In this document: positions 8,829 to 18,273 of the stretch, in pieces
Numbering within the stretch: the stretch's first letter is position 1
Layout of the letters: the number at the start of each line of letters is the position of its first letter
Source: Desulfocapsa sp.
GTDB taxonomy: Bacteria; Desulfobacterota; Desulfobulbia; Desulfobulbales; Desulfocapsaceae
Reading direction: 5' to 3'
DNA length: 64,000 nucleotides
Assembly: GCA_029935315.1 (NCBI GenBank)
Contig: JAOZKN010000005.1
Span: 1-64,000 of the forward strand
The notes under the pieces: generated by a model
What the model was told of the DNA's origin: nothing
The model's database searches: none
Seen by the model: the letters and a program-made list of their open reading frames with translations, nothing else
Translations under genes and position numbers: made by a program

Positions 8829-10342
8829 TGTTCCAGGCAGACACTCCGGCATGGATAATTGCTCCCGTTGTTCTGCCCCTGATTGCTGGCCTGTTCTGTT
8901 TCCTGTTCAAGCGCAGGATCTTTATCATCGCTTTGGCTGCTGCCCTGGCCAATTTTTTTGTCGCCTGCTTCCTTATCTACCAATTCCTTGTTTTCGGCTC
9001 CATGCGCTGTTATATCGGCGGTTGGCAGCCACCGTTGGGCATTACTCTGCGAGCCGATGGCCCGGCCCTGCTTATGCTGTTGATGACTGCAGTTACCGGT
9101 CTTGCTGTCACCCTCTACGCCCGGGGATATTTTTCCTGTCGTATTGCAGATTCTGAACGTGCCGGGCGGCATCAACGTCAGCAACGCTATTTCTGGCCCC
9201 TCTGGATGCTGCTGCTTGCTGGTTTGAACGGTCTGTTTCTTTCGGGTGATATCTTTAATTTGTATGTCACACTTGAGCTTGTCGCAATCTCTGCCGCATC
9301 TCTGGCAGCTCTTTCCGGGAAGCCTGCTTCTCAGCGTGCATCCTTTCGTTATCTGCTTATCAGCCTGCTGGGATCACTCACTTACCTCCTGGGTGTTGTC
9401 TTTCTCTACCGCACATGTGGAGTGCTGGATCTTGATCTGTTACGAAACCTCAGCGGAAATGGGGCAGGAGTGCGTGCTGCCCTGGCTTTGCTCACCGTCG
9501 GCCTGCTGCTGAAAACCGCCCTGGTTCCCCTCCATTTCTGGCTGCCCCCTGCCCATGCCAATGCCCTGGCTCCGGTAAGTGTCATTCTCTCTGCCCTGGT
9601 GGTCAAGGGATCGTTTTATTTGTTGTTCCGTTTCTGGTTCGAACTTTTTAGCCCCATCGTTACCCAGGCAGGCCTGAATTTTATGGGGGCACTGGGGGCG
9701 GTGGCAATCATCTGGGGTGCTGTACAGGCCATACGCCAGCAAAGACTGAAACTGATGGTGGCCTATTCCACTGTGTCTCAGCTCGGCTATCTGTTTGTTG
9801 CCTTTCCTTTGAGCAGGGCTGTAGAAGGGGCACAGGTGTGGTCCATTGTGATTTTCATCGCCCTGACCCACGCCTGTGCAAAATCAGCAATGTTTATGGT
9901 GGCAGGAAGTATTTATCTCCATCTCGGCCATGACCGGATCAGGGATCTGGCAGGAGTGAGAGCCAGCCTGCCGGTCACAGTCTTTGCCTACGGTATTGCC
10001 GGGGTCAGCCTTATGGGCTTACCGCCATCAGGCGCTTTTATTGCCAAGTGGATGCTGCTCAGTTCCTCTCTTGTCTCTGGACAATGGTGGTGGGCACTGG
10101 TGATTGTGGCCGGTAGTCTGCTGGCAATGGTTTACGTCTTTCGGGTCATGTCACGTTTCTTTGTTATTCCCGAAGGAGAACCATTGAAGAAACCTGCAGC
10201 ACTTTCTCCCCTGCTGGAATGGCCAGCCCTGATCCTTGCCTTAATTTCCCTGTCTCTTGGTCTGCTTGCCCCCTGGATTCTGCATATTTTATCGCAAGGG
10301 ACTGTTGGCCTGGTCCGGGTTTTTCCGGGAGGCCTGTCATGA
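8825..10342 (+). CDS. mrpD: MrpD/NuoN-like antiporter subunit (paralogue 1)
   Basis: GDIFNLYVTLELVAISAASLAAL; LLKTALVPLHFWLPPAHANALAPVSVILSALVVKGSFY. Confidence 0.9.
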   Translation: MMFQADTPAWIIAPVVLPLIAGLFCFLFKRRIFIIALAAALANFFVACFLIYQFLVFGSMRCYIGGWQPPLGITLRADGPALLMLLMTAVTGLAVTLYARGYFSCRIADSERAGRHQRQQRYFWPLWMLLLAGLNGLFLSGDIFNLYVTLELVAISAASLAALSGKPASQRASFRYLLISLLGSLTYLLGVVFLYRTCGVLDLDLLRNLSGNGAGVRAALALLTVGLLLKTALVPLHFWLPPAHANALAPVSVILSALVVKGSFYLLFRFWFELFSPIVTQAGLNFMGALGAVAIIWGAVQAIRQQRLKLMVAYSTVSQLGYLFVAFPLSRAVEGAQVWSIVIFIALTHACAKSAMFMVAGSIYLHLGHDRIRDLAGVRASLPVTVFAYGIAGVSLMGLPPSGAFIAKWMLLSSSLVSGQWWWALVIVAGSLLAMVYVFRVMSRFFVIPEGEPLKKPAALSPLLEWPALILALISLSLGLLAPWILHILSQGTVGLVRVFPGGLS

Positions 10343-11835
10343 ACTCAGGCCAGCTCCTCCTGATTGCCATACTACTCAGTTCCTTTATCCCGGGAATTAT
10401 CATCTTTTGCCTGCCCGAGGAAAAACATCGGCTGCGTACCATTCTCAATCTTTGCGGATCGCTGGTCAAGATATCACTGGTTCTGCTTATGAATGCCGGA
10501 ATTTATTACGGTCATGTTTTTGAGATCCGGATACCGCTTATCCCCGGGGTGGAGCTTTTGTTAAATGGTGATCCGCTGTCCGCTCTTTTTGCCACCCTGT
10601 CCAGTGTACTCTGGCTCCTGACTACCATCTACGCAGTGGGCTATCTTGAAGGTTCTCCCAATCGCAGCCATTTTTTTGGCTATTTCAGTCTCTGTGTGAC
10701 GGTGACCATAGGTATTGCCCTGGCAGGCAATCTGGTCACTTTTCTCCTGTTTTATGAAATGCTGACCCTTGCCACCTATCCCCTGGTTATCCATCGCGGT
10801 ACTGAAAAATCTCTGCGCGCGGGCCGTAATTATCTCATCTACGCCTTTAGCGGCGGTGCTGTTTTTCTTGTGGCTGTTGTCTGGCTGCAGGCCGTTGTCG
10901 GGCCCATGGATTTTTCGGCAGCGGGATTTTCCCCATCGTATATTGAGAGCCACGGCTCGGTTCTGGCTCTGATCTTTGTCCTGCTGATCATCGGGGTCGG
11001 TGTCAAGGCCGCACTGGTTCCGCTGCACGGATGGCTGCCCCAGGCCATGGTGGCTCCTGCACCGGTGAGCGCTCTTTTGCATGCAGTGGCCGTGGTCAAG
11101 GCAGGGGCCTTTGGTATTATCCGGATTGTTCTTGATGTGTATGGAGCCCATAATCTGCTCCTTCTGGGAGTCCTGCCTTTGCTTGCTGCTGTTGCCACCT
11201 TCACTATTCTCTATGGCTCTGTCCGTGCCCTGCAGCAGGATGATCTGAAGCGACGGCTTGCTTTTTCCACTGTCAGTCAGGTCTCTTATATTGCCCTGGG
11301 AATGAGCATGGTTGATCAGCCGCTGGCAGTCATTGGCGCCCTTGTCCACCTCGTTCACCAGGGCCTGATGAAAATCACCCTGTTCTTCTGCGCAGGAAAT
11401 CTTGCCGAAACCCTTGGCATTCACCGGATCAGTGAGATGCGTGGCGTGGCCCGCCGCATGCCCCTTACCATGGCGGCATTTTCCATTGCAGCTCTGGGTA
11501 TGATTGGCATCCCGCCCACCGTCGGTTTTGTTTCCAAGTGGTATCTCGGTCTCGGTGGTCTGGCTGGAGGAAACTGGTGGCTGCTGGTGGTACTTGTGGT
11601 GAGCAGTCTGCTCAACGCCTGGTATTTCCTGCCGATCCTGATCAGGGCCTGGTTTGGTAAGCAGCAGGGACCGTGGCCTGAAGAGCAGTATGTCGGTCGC
11701 TTTGAAACCCGCTTGATGCTGCTTGGGCCTCCGGTTATTACTGCCTTAATCGTACTGGTCGCAGGTCTGGTGGCCAATGCTCAGATCAGTCCACTGGCCT
11801 GGGTTCGTTTTATTGTCAGGGGGTACAGCCTGTGA
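10339..11835 (+). CDS. NuoL/MrpA-D-like antiporter subunit (paralogue 2)
   Basis: VKAALVPLHGWLPQAMVAPAPVSALLHAVAVVKAGAFG; ATGA overlap with the preceding gene. Confidence 0.88.
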   Translation: MNSGQLLLIAILLSSFIPGIIIFCLPEEKHRLRTILNLCGSLVKISLVLLMNAGIYYGHVFEIRIPLIPGVELLLNGDPLSALFATLSSVLWLLTTIYAVGYLEGSPNRSHFFGYFSLCVTVTIGIALAGNLVTFLLFYEMLTLATYPLVIHRGTEKSLRAGRNYLIYAFSGGAVFLVAVVWLQAVVGPMDFSAAGFSPSYIESHGSVLALIFVLLIIGVGVKAALVPLHGWLPQAMVAPAPVSALLHAVAVVKAGAFGIIRIVLDVYGAHNLLLLGVLPLLAAVATFTILYGSVRALQQDDLKRRLAFSTVSQVSYIALGMSMVDQPLAVIGALVHLVHQGLMKITLFFCAGNLAETLGIHRISEMRGVARRMPLTMAAFSIAALGMIGIPPTVGFVSKWYLGLGGLAGGNWWLLVVLVVSSLLNAWYFLPILIRAWFGKQQGPWPEEQYVGRFETRLMLLGPPVITALIVLVAGLVANAQISPLAWVRFIVRGYSL

Positions 11836-13541
11836 CACTTGCCGGCCTGCAGACAACACTCTATGCCTTGATTCTGTCGTTGGCGGCGGGGACACCCCTG
11901 CTTATGGCAGCAGCACTCTGCTGTACGCCGTTAAAGGCTATGGTAATACGTCTGCTCCCCTGGGCAACAGTGCCGGCCCTGCTTGTTGCTTTGACAGCGC
12001 CCGCCAATGTGCATGTGGAAGTTGACTGGTTCTTTATGGGCGGTCGTATGGGCATTGATGCAACGGGCAGGATTTTTCTTGCACTTGCCGGGTTCGTCTG
12101 GTTGCTGGCCAGCTTCAGCAGCCGCAGTCTGTTTAAAAATGACCAGAATAGGGTACGTTTTTTTATGTTCTTTTTGACTGCCATGGCTGGCAACTTCGGC
12201 CTTATCCTCGCCCAGGACATGCTTGGCTACTATCTCTTTTTTGCCATGATGAGTTTTGCTGCCTATGGCCTGGTTATTCATAAGGAAAATGAAGATGCCA
12301 TACGTGCCGGGCGTTTATATCTTCTCCTGGTGATGATCGGTGAAGTGGCGTTATTCACTGCACTGATCGTTCTGGTACACAGCACCGGAGGCCTGGCGCT
12401 TAAGGATATTGCAGGAGTCTCCTATCATCCCCTGACCCTTGTCCTGCTCTTTGTCGGTTTTGGGGTTAAGGTTGGCGCCCTGCCTCTCCACGGCTGGATG
12501 ATGCCAGCCTATCAGAGCACACCCATCCCTGCAGCGGCAGCCCTTGCCGGATCCATGGTCAACGCAGGTATCCTGGGTTGGCTGCGCTTTCTGCCGCCCG
12601 GCCAGATATCTTGTCCCCGGGGGGCAATACTGTTTGTTGTCATGGGCGGACTTGCCGCTGCTTACGGGGTGATTGTCGGTTTGACTCAAAAACAGGCAGG
12701 GGCAGTGCTTGGTGGATCAAGTATAAGTCAGATGGGGCTGATAACTGTTATTTTTGGCATGGGTCTTTTTGATCAGGAAGCAGGACTCCGTGCTGCGCCT
12801 GTACTTATCCTCTATGTTGTGCATCATTCACTGGCAAAAAGCAGCCTGTTCTTTGGCTATGATCTGTTTATTCGACAGGGGAAAACAGTATCCCGCCTGC
12901 AGTTGGCTGCCATCCTTCTTCCTGCGATGGCCCTGGCAGGCTTACCCTTTAGCAGTGGGGCAATTGCCAAAACAGCGTTTAAGGAACTCGCGCTTAGCCT
13001 TGGTGAGCCCTGGTCCGGTCTGAGTACGTTTTTTCTGCCCGCAACAGCAATGGCGACCACCATACTTATGCTCCATTTTGTGGCTGTTATCAGACGCTGT
13101 GGTGGGAGCGGGAAGACAGGCAGCACAGCGAGTCGGACAGTTTTTGTTCTCAGTTGTATCGCTGTGGCAGGAACTCTCTGGATATGGCCAGCGGCCCGCA
13201 ACGTTGCAACGCACTCCGTGGCGGGCGTAAAATTATTACAGGGTCTGTGGCCCGTTGCAGGTGGTTGTCTCCTCTTCCTTGTCTGGCGTAGAATCGCATG
13301 GCCAACAGGACTTCCGGTGGAGGACGAAAAGAGCAAAACCAGTTTTGATACGCTTGTATGCCGGGTAACAGGCTTTCTGCAGGAAAAAGAAGAGCAAAAA
13401 CCACAAGAGGACAGGCTCGTTCTCTACCTGCACAGGCTTGTCCCGAATCTGCGTAGAGCAGAAAAAATTATGGGAAGGTGGAAGGTGGTGGGGCTGTCCT
13501 ACATAACGCTTTGCCTCTGTCTGTTGTTTTTGTTGTTGTAA
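11832..13541 (+). CDS. NuoL/M-like antiporter subunit (paralogue 3, divergent)
   Basis: VKVGALPLHGWMMPAYQSTPIPAAAALAGSMVNAGILGWLRF; GTG start overlapping the preceding stop. Confidence 0.85.
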   Translation: MTLAGLQTTLYALILSLAAGTPLLMAAALCCTPLKAMVIRLLPWATVPALLVALTAPANVHVEVDWFFMGGRMGIDATGRIFLALAGFVWLLASFSSRSLFKNDQNRVRFFMFFLTAMAGNFGLILAQDMLGYYLFFAMMSFAAYGLVIHKENEDAIRAGRLYLLLVMIGEVALFTALIVLVHSTGGLALKDIAGVSYHPLTLVLLFVGFGVKVGALPLHGWMMPAYQSTPIPAAAALAGSMVNAGILGWLRFLPPGQISCPRGAILFVVMGGLAAAYGVIVGLTQKQAGAVLGGSSISQMGLITVIFGMGLFDQEAGLRAAPVLILYVVHHSLAKSSLFFGYDLFIRQGKTVSRLQLAAILLPAMALAGLPFSSGAIAKTAFKELALSLGEPWSGLSTFFLPATAMATTILMLHFVAVIRRCGGSGKTGSTASRTVFVLSCIAVAGTLWIWPAARNVATHSVAGVKLLQGLWPVAGGCLLFLVWRRIAWPTGLPVEDEKSKTSFDTLVCRVTGFLQEKEEQKPQEDRLVLYLHRLVPNLRRAEKIMGRWKVVGLSYITLCLCLLFLLL

Positions 13542-13612
13542 GTTCTTAGAGTATAGAAAAGGCTCTCGGTGGAAACATTTGTTTTTGGAAGAAAAACAAA
13601 CAGGGGGAAAAG

Positions 13613-14557
13613 ATGAAACGGTTTAAAAAAATTCTGTTGGTTTCTGATGATAGCGACTCCGGACAGGCGACCCTTACCAGGGCAATAGATCTGGCAACAC
13701 GGAACCAGGCCAGATTAACTCTGATCAAAGTGATAAGTCAGGTACCCCACGATTACCGTGTATTTATCACCTCACTCTTACCCGAAGAAATAATGAAAAT
13801 TGCTGTCAGGGAGCACACGCTGCTTCTTGAAAAGCAAATTGCCTCCTTTGAAAAGTCTATCAGCATAGAACTCAAAGTCGTTGTTGGCCGGGAATTTATC
13901 GAAATCATTAAAGAGGTACTGCGCAATAAACATGATCTGGTGATTAAAACCGCACGTGGCATGGGTGGAAGGATTGGTGTTCTGTTCGGTTCCACGGCCA
14001 TGCATCTGCTGCGTAAGTGCCCCTGCCCGGTATGGTTGATAAAGCCGGAACAAGGTCAGAAGTATGGCCGGATCATGGCCGCAGTGGATGTGGATCCTGA
14101 GGCCATGGAAGGGAGTGATCTGAACAATAAAATTATGGAGATGGCAACGTCACTGGCCCGGAGAGAAAACAGCGAGCTGCATATTGTTCACACCTGGAAA
14201 AAGCCGGATTTGATTTATTTAACTGGCGAGCTTGATTATAAACAGCCTCCTGCTTTCACTAAATCGTGTGAGGAAGCCCAAAATATGCACATCAAATGGT
14301 TGAAGGAATTTCTGGAGCCATACAAGGAGCAACAGTATCAGGAGCATATCCTCGAAGGTTCAGCGGGGAGATTTCTCCCTGAATTTGCAGAACAACACCA
14401 TATCGATCTTCTTGTGATGGGTACGGTATGCCGTACCGGAATTCCCGGCTTTTTCATCGGCAATACAGCGGAGAAGATATTGCACAGGATAAACTGCTCT
14501 GTTCTTGCTGTTAAACCCGACGGCTTTATCAGTCCTGTACAACTTGATGACCAATAG
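13613..14557 (+). CDS. Universal stress protein, two USP domains
   Basis: FKKILLVSDDSDSGQATLTRAIDLA; DLLVMGTVCRTGIPGFFIGNTAEKILHRINCSVLAVKP. Confidence 0.9.
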   Translation: MKRFKKILLVSDDSDSGQATLTRAIDLATRNQARLTLIKVISQVPHDYRVFITSLLPEEIMKIAVREHTLLLEKQIASFEKSISIELKVVVGREFIEIIKEVLRNKHDLVIKTARGMGGRIGVLFGSTAMHLLRKCPCPVWLIKPEQGQKYGRIMAAVDVDPEAMEGSDLNNKIMEMATSLARRENSELHIVHTWKKPDLIYLTGELDYKQPPAFTKSCEEAQNMHIKWLKEFLEPYKEQQYQEHILEGSAGRFLPEFAEQHHIDLLVMGTVCRTGIPGFFIGNTAEKILHRINCSVLAVKPDGFISPVQLDDQ

Positions 14558-14725
14558 GCCTGACGCTGTTCTTTTTGTTCCTCCCCCCCCCGCAAGGACG
14601 GAGTAAAAAGAGGAATTTTTTTTCCATAAAATAAGGTACTATGCAGCATATTGTGAAGTTTTGCTGATGGCCACTACAGGTACTGTGCAACGTGAATAAT
14701 CATTTCAGGTATAGAGTTGTTGGGA

Positions 14726-15643
14726 ATGACAAAGACAGAGAATGAAACCGCATCCCGTGAGCGGAACAGAAAGGGGTTTCTGGCCGTTCAGGTTGGTCTT
14801 GCCGCAAACAGTGTGCTGGCCATATTAAAGTGCAGTATCGGAATTGTTGGCCATAGTCCGGCCCTTCTGGCTGATGGCATTAATTCCACGTCAGATGTCG
14901 CCTATGGAGTAGTGATGGCGATTTTCATGAAACTTTCGGGCAAACCCGCAGATCATGAACATCCCTACGGCCATGACCAGCTGGAGGGTGTTGCGGCAGT
15001 AGTGGTTGGGGCCTTTGTCGTAAGTACTGCTATCGCCATCTTCTGGAACTCGATAAATGGGGTCTATGAGATTTTTACAGAGGCATCAAGCTTTACCGGG
15101 GCCTCCACGTTCGCCCTGTGGGTGTGCCTGGGAGCTGCGGCTATCAAGGTCTGGCTGACCCTGTGGACCGGGAAGATCGGAAAAGAGACCCGCAATACTG
15201 CGGTGGAAGCTCTGGCCCATGATCATCGTAACGATATTTTTTCTGCCCTGGCTGCCGCAGTTGGTATTTATTTTGGGCGCAGCGGGGTTCCCTGGGTGGA
15301 TCCCCTGGCTGGGGCCATCGTTTCGCTGATCATCCTTCACACCGGGGTGGAGATTCTGCGTTCTGCCACTGCAGATCTGATGGATACCGTTCCGGGGAAA
15401 CGGCTGAACGTGGAAATCTGTGATTTACTCGCATCGGTGGAAGGGGTGCAGGCCGTGGAAGAGGTTCATGCCCACCGCTTTGGCCCGTACCTGGTGGTCA
15501 ATATCACCATCGGAGTAGATGGAAACCTCACCGTAACGCAAGGTGACGGGATAGCCACCCGTGCCGAGAAAATTTTACTGGAAGAAGTTGAATTTATGCG
15601 ACGGGTCTATGTCCACTACCATCCGGTGGCAGACCGTTACTGA
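14726..15643 (+). CDS. Cation diffusion facilitator (CDF) family transporter
   Basis: ALLADGINSTSDVAYGVVMAIFMKLSGKPADHEHPYGHDQLEGVAAV; C-terminal HAHRFGPYLVVNITIGV. Confidence 0.93.
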   Translation: MTKTENETASRERNRKGFLAVQVGLAANSVLAILKCSIGIVGHSPALLADGINSTSDVAYGVVMAIFMKLSGKPADHEHPYGHDQLEGVAAVVVGAFVVSTAIAIFWNSINGVYEIFTEASSFTGASTFALWVCLGAAAIKVWLTLWTGKIGKETRNTAVEALAHDHRNDIFSALAAAVGIYFGRSGVPWVDPLAGAIVSLIILHTGVEILRSATADLMDTVPGKRLNVEICDLLASVEGVQAVEEVHAHRFGPYLVVNITIGVDGNLTVTQGDGIATRAEKILLEEVEFMRRVYVHYHPVADRY

Positions 15644-15673
15644 TGCCATATTATATATCCGTTAAGGGAAATA

Positions 15674-17062
15674 ATGAATTGTAAAAGATCCATCTTCATA
15701 GTTGCCAGTGCGTCACTTATTTTTATCGCATCTGCACTCAATACCGTAGCCGAAGACAAGCTGCCCAGAGTCTTCAGCGCAAAGTTGTCCGGCCATGCTG
15801 TCCTTCCCGCAATGACATTTGTCCCGGTACCGCAGGACGCACCGCAATTACTGCAAGTCTCGGGGCGTTTCACGGGAAAGGGGGCAGTGCGCAATGATAA
15901 GCTGTACAGTGTTGCCGGAAAAACATGGGTCGCCCCAAAAGATGCTCCCCGTACCACTGGTCTTTATCTGCCCTTTGTTGGTCAGCCGGTGCAGGGTTTT
16001 TCCGGTATAAAAAAACTGGGCAACGGTGAGTTCCTGGTACTGGTGGACAATGGTTTTGGCAATAAGAGAAATTCGCCCGATGCAATGTTGATGGTCCACC
16101 GCGTCCAACCCGATTGGAAAACCGGTCAGATAGGGGTAATGGACACTCTTTTTCTCCATGACCCGGATAGAATCATTCCTTTTCGTCTCGTCAATGAACA
16201 TACAGACCAACGCTACCTGACCGGTGGAGACCTTGACCCGGAAGGAATGCAGCCCATGAGGGAGCTCATCTGGTTTGGAGACGAGTTTGGCCCCTATCTG
16301 TTTGCTGCAGATATGCAGGGACGCATTGTTGCATTTTTTGAGACCGTGCTGGACGGAAAGATCCTGCATTCACCGGATCATCACAGGCTCAAACTCCCCT
16401 CCAAGCCTGGAGCAGTCACTTTTGAAATCAGGCGAAGTCGTGGTTTTGAGGGGATGGCGGCTTCCGCTGACGGAAAATTTCTCTATCCGCTGCTGGAAGG
16501 GCCGCTCTGGGATGCGGAACAAAAAGCATGGGAATCCATTGACGGGAGACGTTTCCTGCGCATTTTTGAATTCGACGTGGAAAAACGATCCTTCACCGAT
16601 CGTCACTGGAAATACCTGCTGGAACACAATAAACACAGGATCGGTGATTTTAATATGATTTCAGCTAACCGGGGCCTGATCATTGAAAGGGACAGTGGCG
16701 AGGGAGACCCTGAAGATGGCTGCGTGGGAGCAGCGCGATCGGATTGTTTCAGTAAGCCGGCAAAGTTCAAGCGGATTTATCTCGTTGAGTTCCCGGATAA
16801 ACAAAGTGAAGCCGTACGTAAAATCGGCTATGTTGATTTATTGAATATTGAAGATCCCGAGGGTATGGCGCAGTGTGGTTCCAGAGACGGAAAGTTCACC
16901 TTTCCATTTCTGACCGTAGAAAATGTTGACAGGGTGGATGATCGCCATATTATTGTTGGCAACGATAACAATCTGCCATTTTCCAGCGGGAGAACAATCG
17001 GCAGGGCTGACAACAATGAGCTTATCCTGCTTGATGTGGGTGATATGCTCTCCATGCCCTAG
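15674..17062 (+). CDS. Secreted esterase-like activity of phytase family protein
   Basis: Signal peptide; GRFTGKGAVRNDKLY...; GGDLDPEGMQPMRELIWFGDEFGPYL; FEGMAASADGKFLYPLLEG. Confidence 0.8.
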   Translation: MNCKRSIFIVASASLIFIASALNTVAEDKLPRVFSAKLSGHAVLPAMTFVPVPQDAPQLLQVSGRFTGKGAVRNDKLYSVAGKTWVAPKDAPRTTGLYLPFVGQPVQGFSGIKKLGNGEFLVLVDNGFGNKRNSPDAMLMVHRVQPDWKTGQIGVMDTLFLHDPDRIIPFRLVNEHTDQRYLTGGDLDPEGMQPMRELIWFGDEFGPYLFAADMQGRIVAFFETVLDGKILHSPDHHRLKLPSKPGAVTFEIRRSRGFEGMAASADGKFLYPLLEGPLWDAEQKAWESIDGRRFLRIFEFDVEKRSFTDRHWKYLLEHNKHRIGDFNMISANRGLIIERDSGEGDPEDGCVGAARSDCFSKPAKFKRIYLVEFPDKQSEAVRKIGYVDLLNIEDPEGMAQCGSRDGKFTFPFLTVENVDRVDDRHIIVGNDNNLPFSSGRTIGRADNNELILLDVGDMLSMP

Positions 17063-17249
17063 CCCATTGCCCATCAATATCGTCGTGAGACAGGGACAAT
17101 ACGGAGATTGGCGACGTTACAATAACTTTTCACAAAACCGGGGAGAGCGCCTAAAGGGTTTGACTTTGCCCGGTTGCTATGTCACATTGTTTCATTGTGT
17201 TTCCGGCCGCACGTAAACCCTAACCTGGTAGTTGATCTATTTGTGTCCA

Positions 17250-18269
17250 ATGACTCCCCAGCACCCCTCCCGCACTGCTTTTTTCTTTAGTTGTCTGTTG
17301 CTTTCGGTGGCGTTTTTTACATTTTTCCCAGCCTCCCTGTTTGCAGAGACAGATTTCAGGTTTGTAGACAAGGACGGTGATCTGCTCTGTGATTTGCCGG
17401 AAGATGCGAAGGAATTAAGCGACCCGGAGATACTCTATTACGGCATGTCGCCGGAAGGGGGAAGGGAATATAGCAAACCCCGTCCCAGACATAAAAGTAT
17501 GATGGCTGCAATTGCCCAAAAAACCGGTAAAAAAGTAGAATGGGTAGCGGTTTCATCTTCCGTTGAAGAAATAGATATGATGCGTGACGGAAAGTTACAC
17601 ATCGCCGGTTTTGATACCGGAACAACTGGTTTTGCTGTGAATATGGCCGGTTTTATTCCCTTTGCGGTGAAGGCCGACAGGGATAAAGAAAATGAGATGG
17701 CTGGCTACCGTCTTCAAGTCATCGTGAACAGCAACAGCCCCTACCACTCTCTTTATGATTTGCAGGGACAGGTCATAGCACACACCTCCTCCACCTCAAA
17801 TTCCGGCAATCTGGCCCCCCGGGCATTACTACCCGATTTTGGTCTCATACCGGACAGTACATACCAGGTGGTCTATTCCGGAAAGCATAAAAAATCCATT
17901 ATTGGCGTCGTTGACGGTACCTACCCTGCTGCGGCTGTTGCCTCAAGTGTGTTGAAGAGGATGACGCGTTATGATGGAACGGTGGATGCAGAAGATATTC
18001 GTATCCTCTATACCAGCCCAAAATTTCCAACCCTTTCCATGGGCTATGTTTATAATCTTAAGCCGGAACTTGTTGCTCAGGTCAAGGACGTCCTGTTTGA
18101 TTTTATTCCCCTGTCCCCGGATGGCGAAGCCGTAAGCAAGGGTGTAAAAGGCTATGTGCCGGTTTCCTACAGGAAAGATTGGGAAATTATCAGGCATATA
18201 GCCGATTTCAGTGGCTACAGTTATACTGAAGAAGGGCTTGCCAGGATGCTTGGCAAAAAGAAAAAATAA
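17250..18269 (+). CDS. PhnD-like periplasmic substrate-binding protein
   Basis: Signal peptide; YYGMSPEGG...; AAIAQKTGKKVEWVAV; YDLQGQVIAHTSSTSNSGNLAPRALL. Confidence 0.85.
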   Translation: MTPQHPSRTAFFFSCLLLSVAFFTFFPASLFAETDFRFVDKDGDLLCDLPEDAKELSDPEILYYGMSPEGGREYSKPRPRHKSMMAAIAQKTGKKVEWVAVSSSVEEIDMMRDGKLHIAGFDTGTTGFAVNMAGFIPFAVKADRDKENEMAGYRLQVIVNSNSPYHSLYDLQGQVIAHTSSTSNSGNLAPRALLPDFGLIPDSTYQVVYSGKHKKSIIGVVDGTYPAAAVASSVLKRMTRYDGTVDAEDIRILYTSPKFPTLSMGYVYNLKPELVAQVKDVLFDFIPLSPDGEAVSKGVKGYVPVSYRKDWEIIRHIADFSGYSYTEEGLARMLGKKKK

Positions 18270-18273
18270 GCTG

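Noticed and set aside
10561-11424. 287-aa antisense ORF
   Set aside because: Antisense shadow of the antiporter subunit at 10339-11835; Q/H/S-rich composition and no recognisable domain.
14580-14592. C-homopolymer run (tcctcccccccccc) as a phase-variation tract
   Set aside because: It lies in an intergenic region after the USP gene stop and does not interrupt a reading frame.
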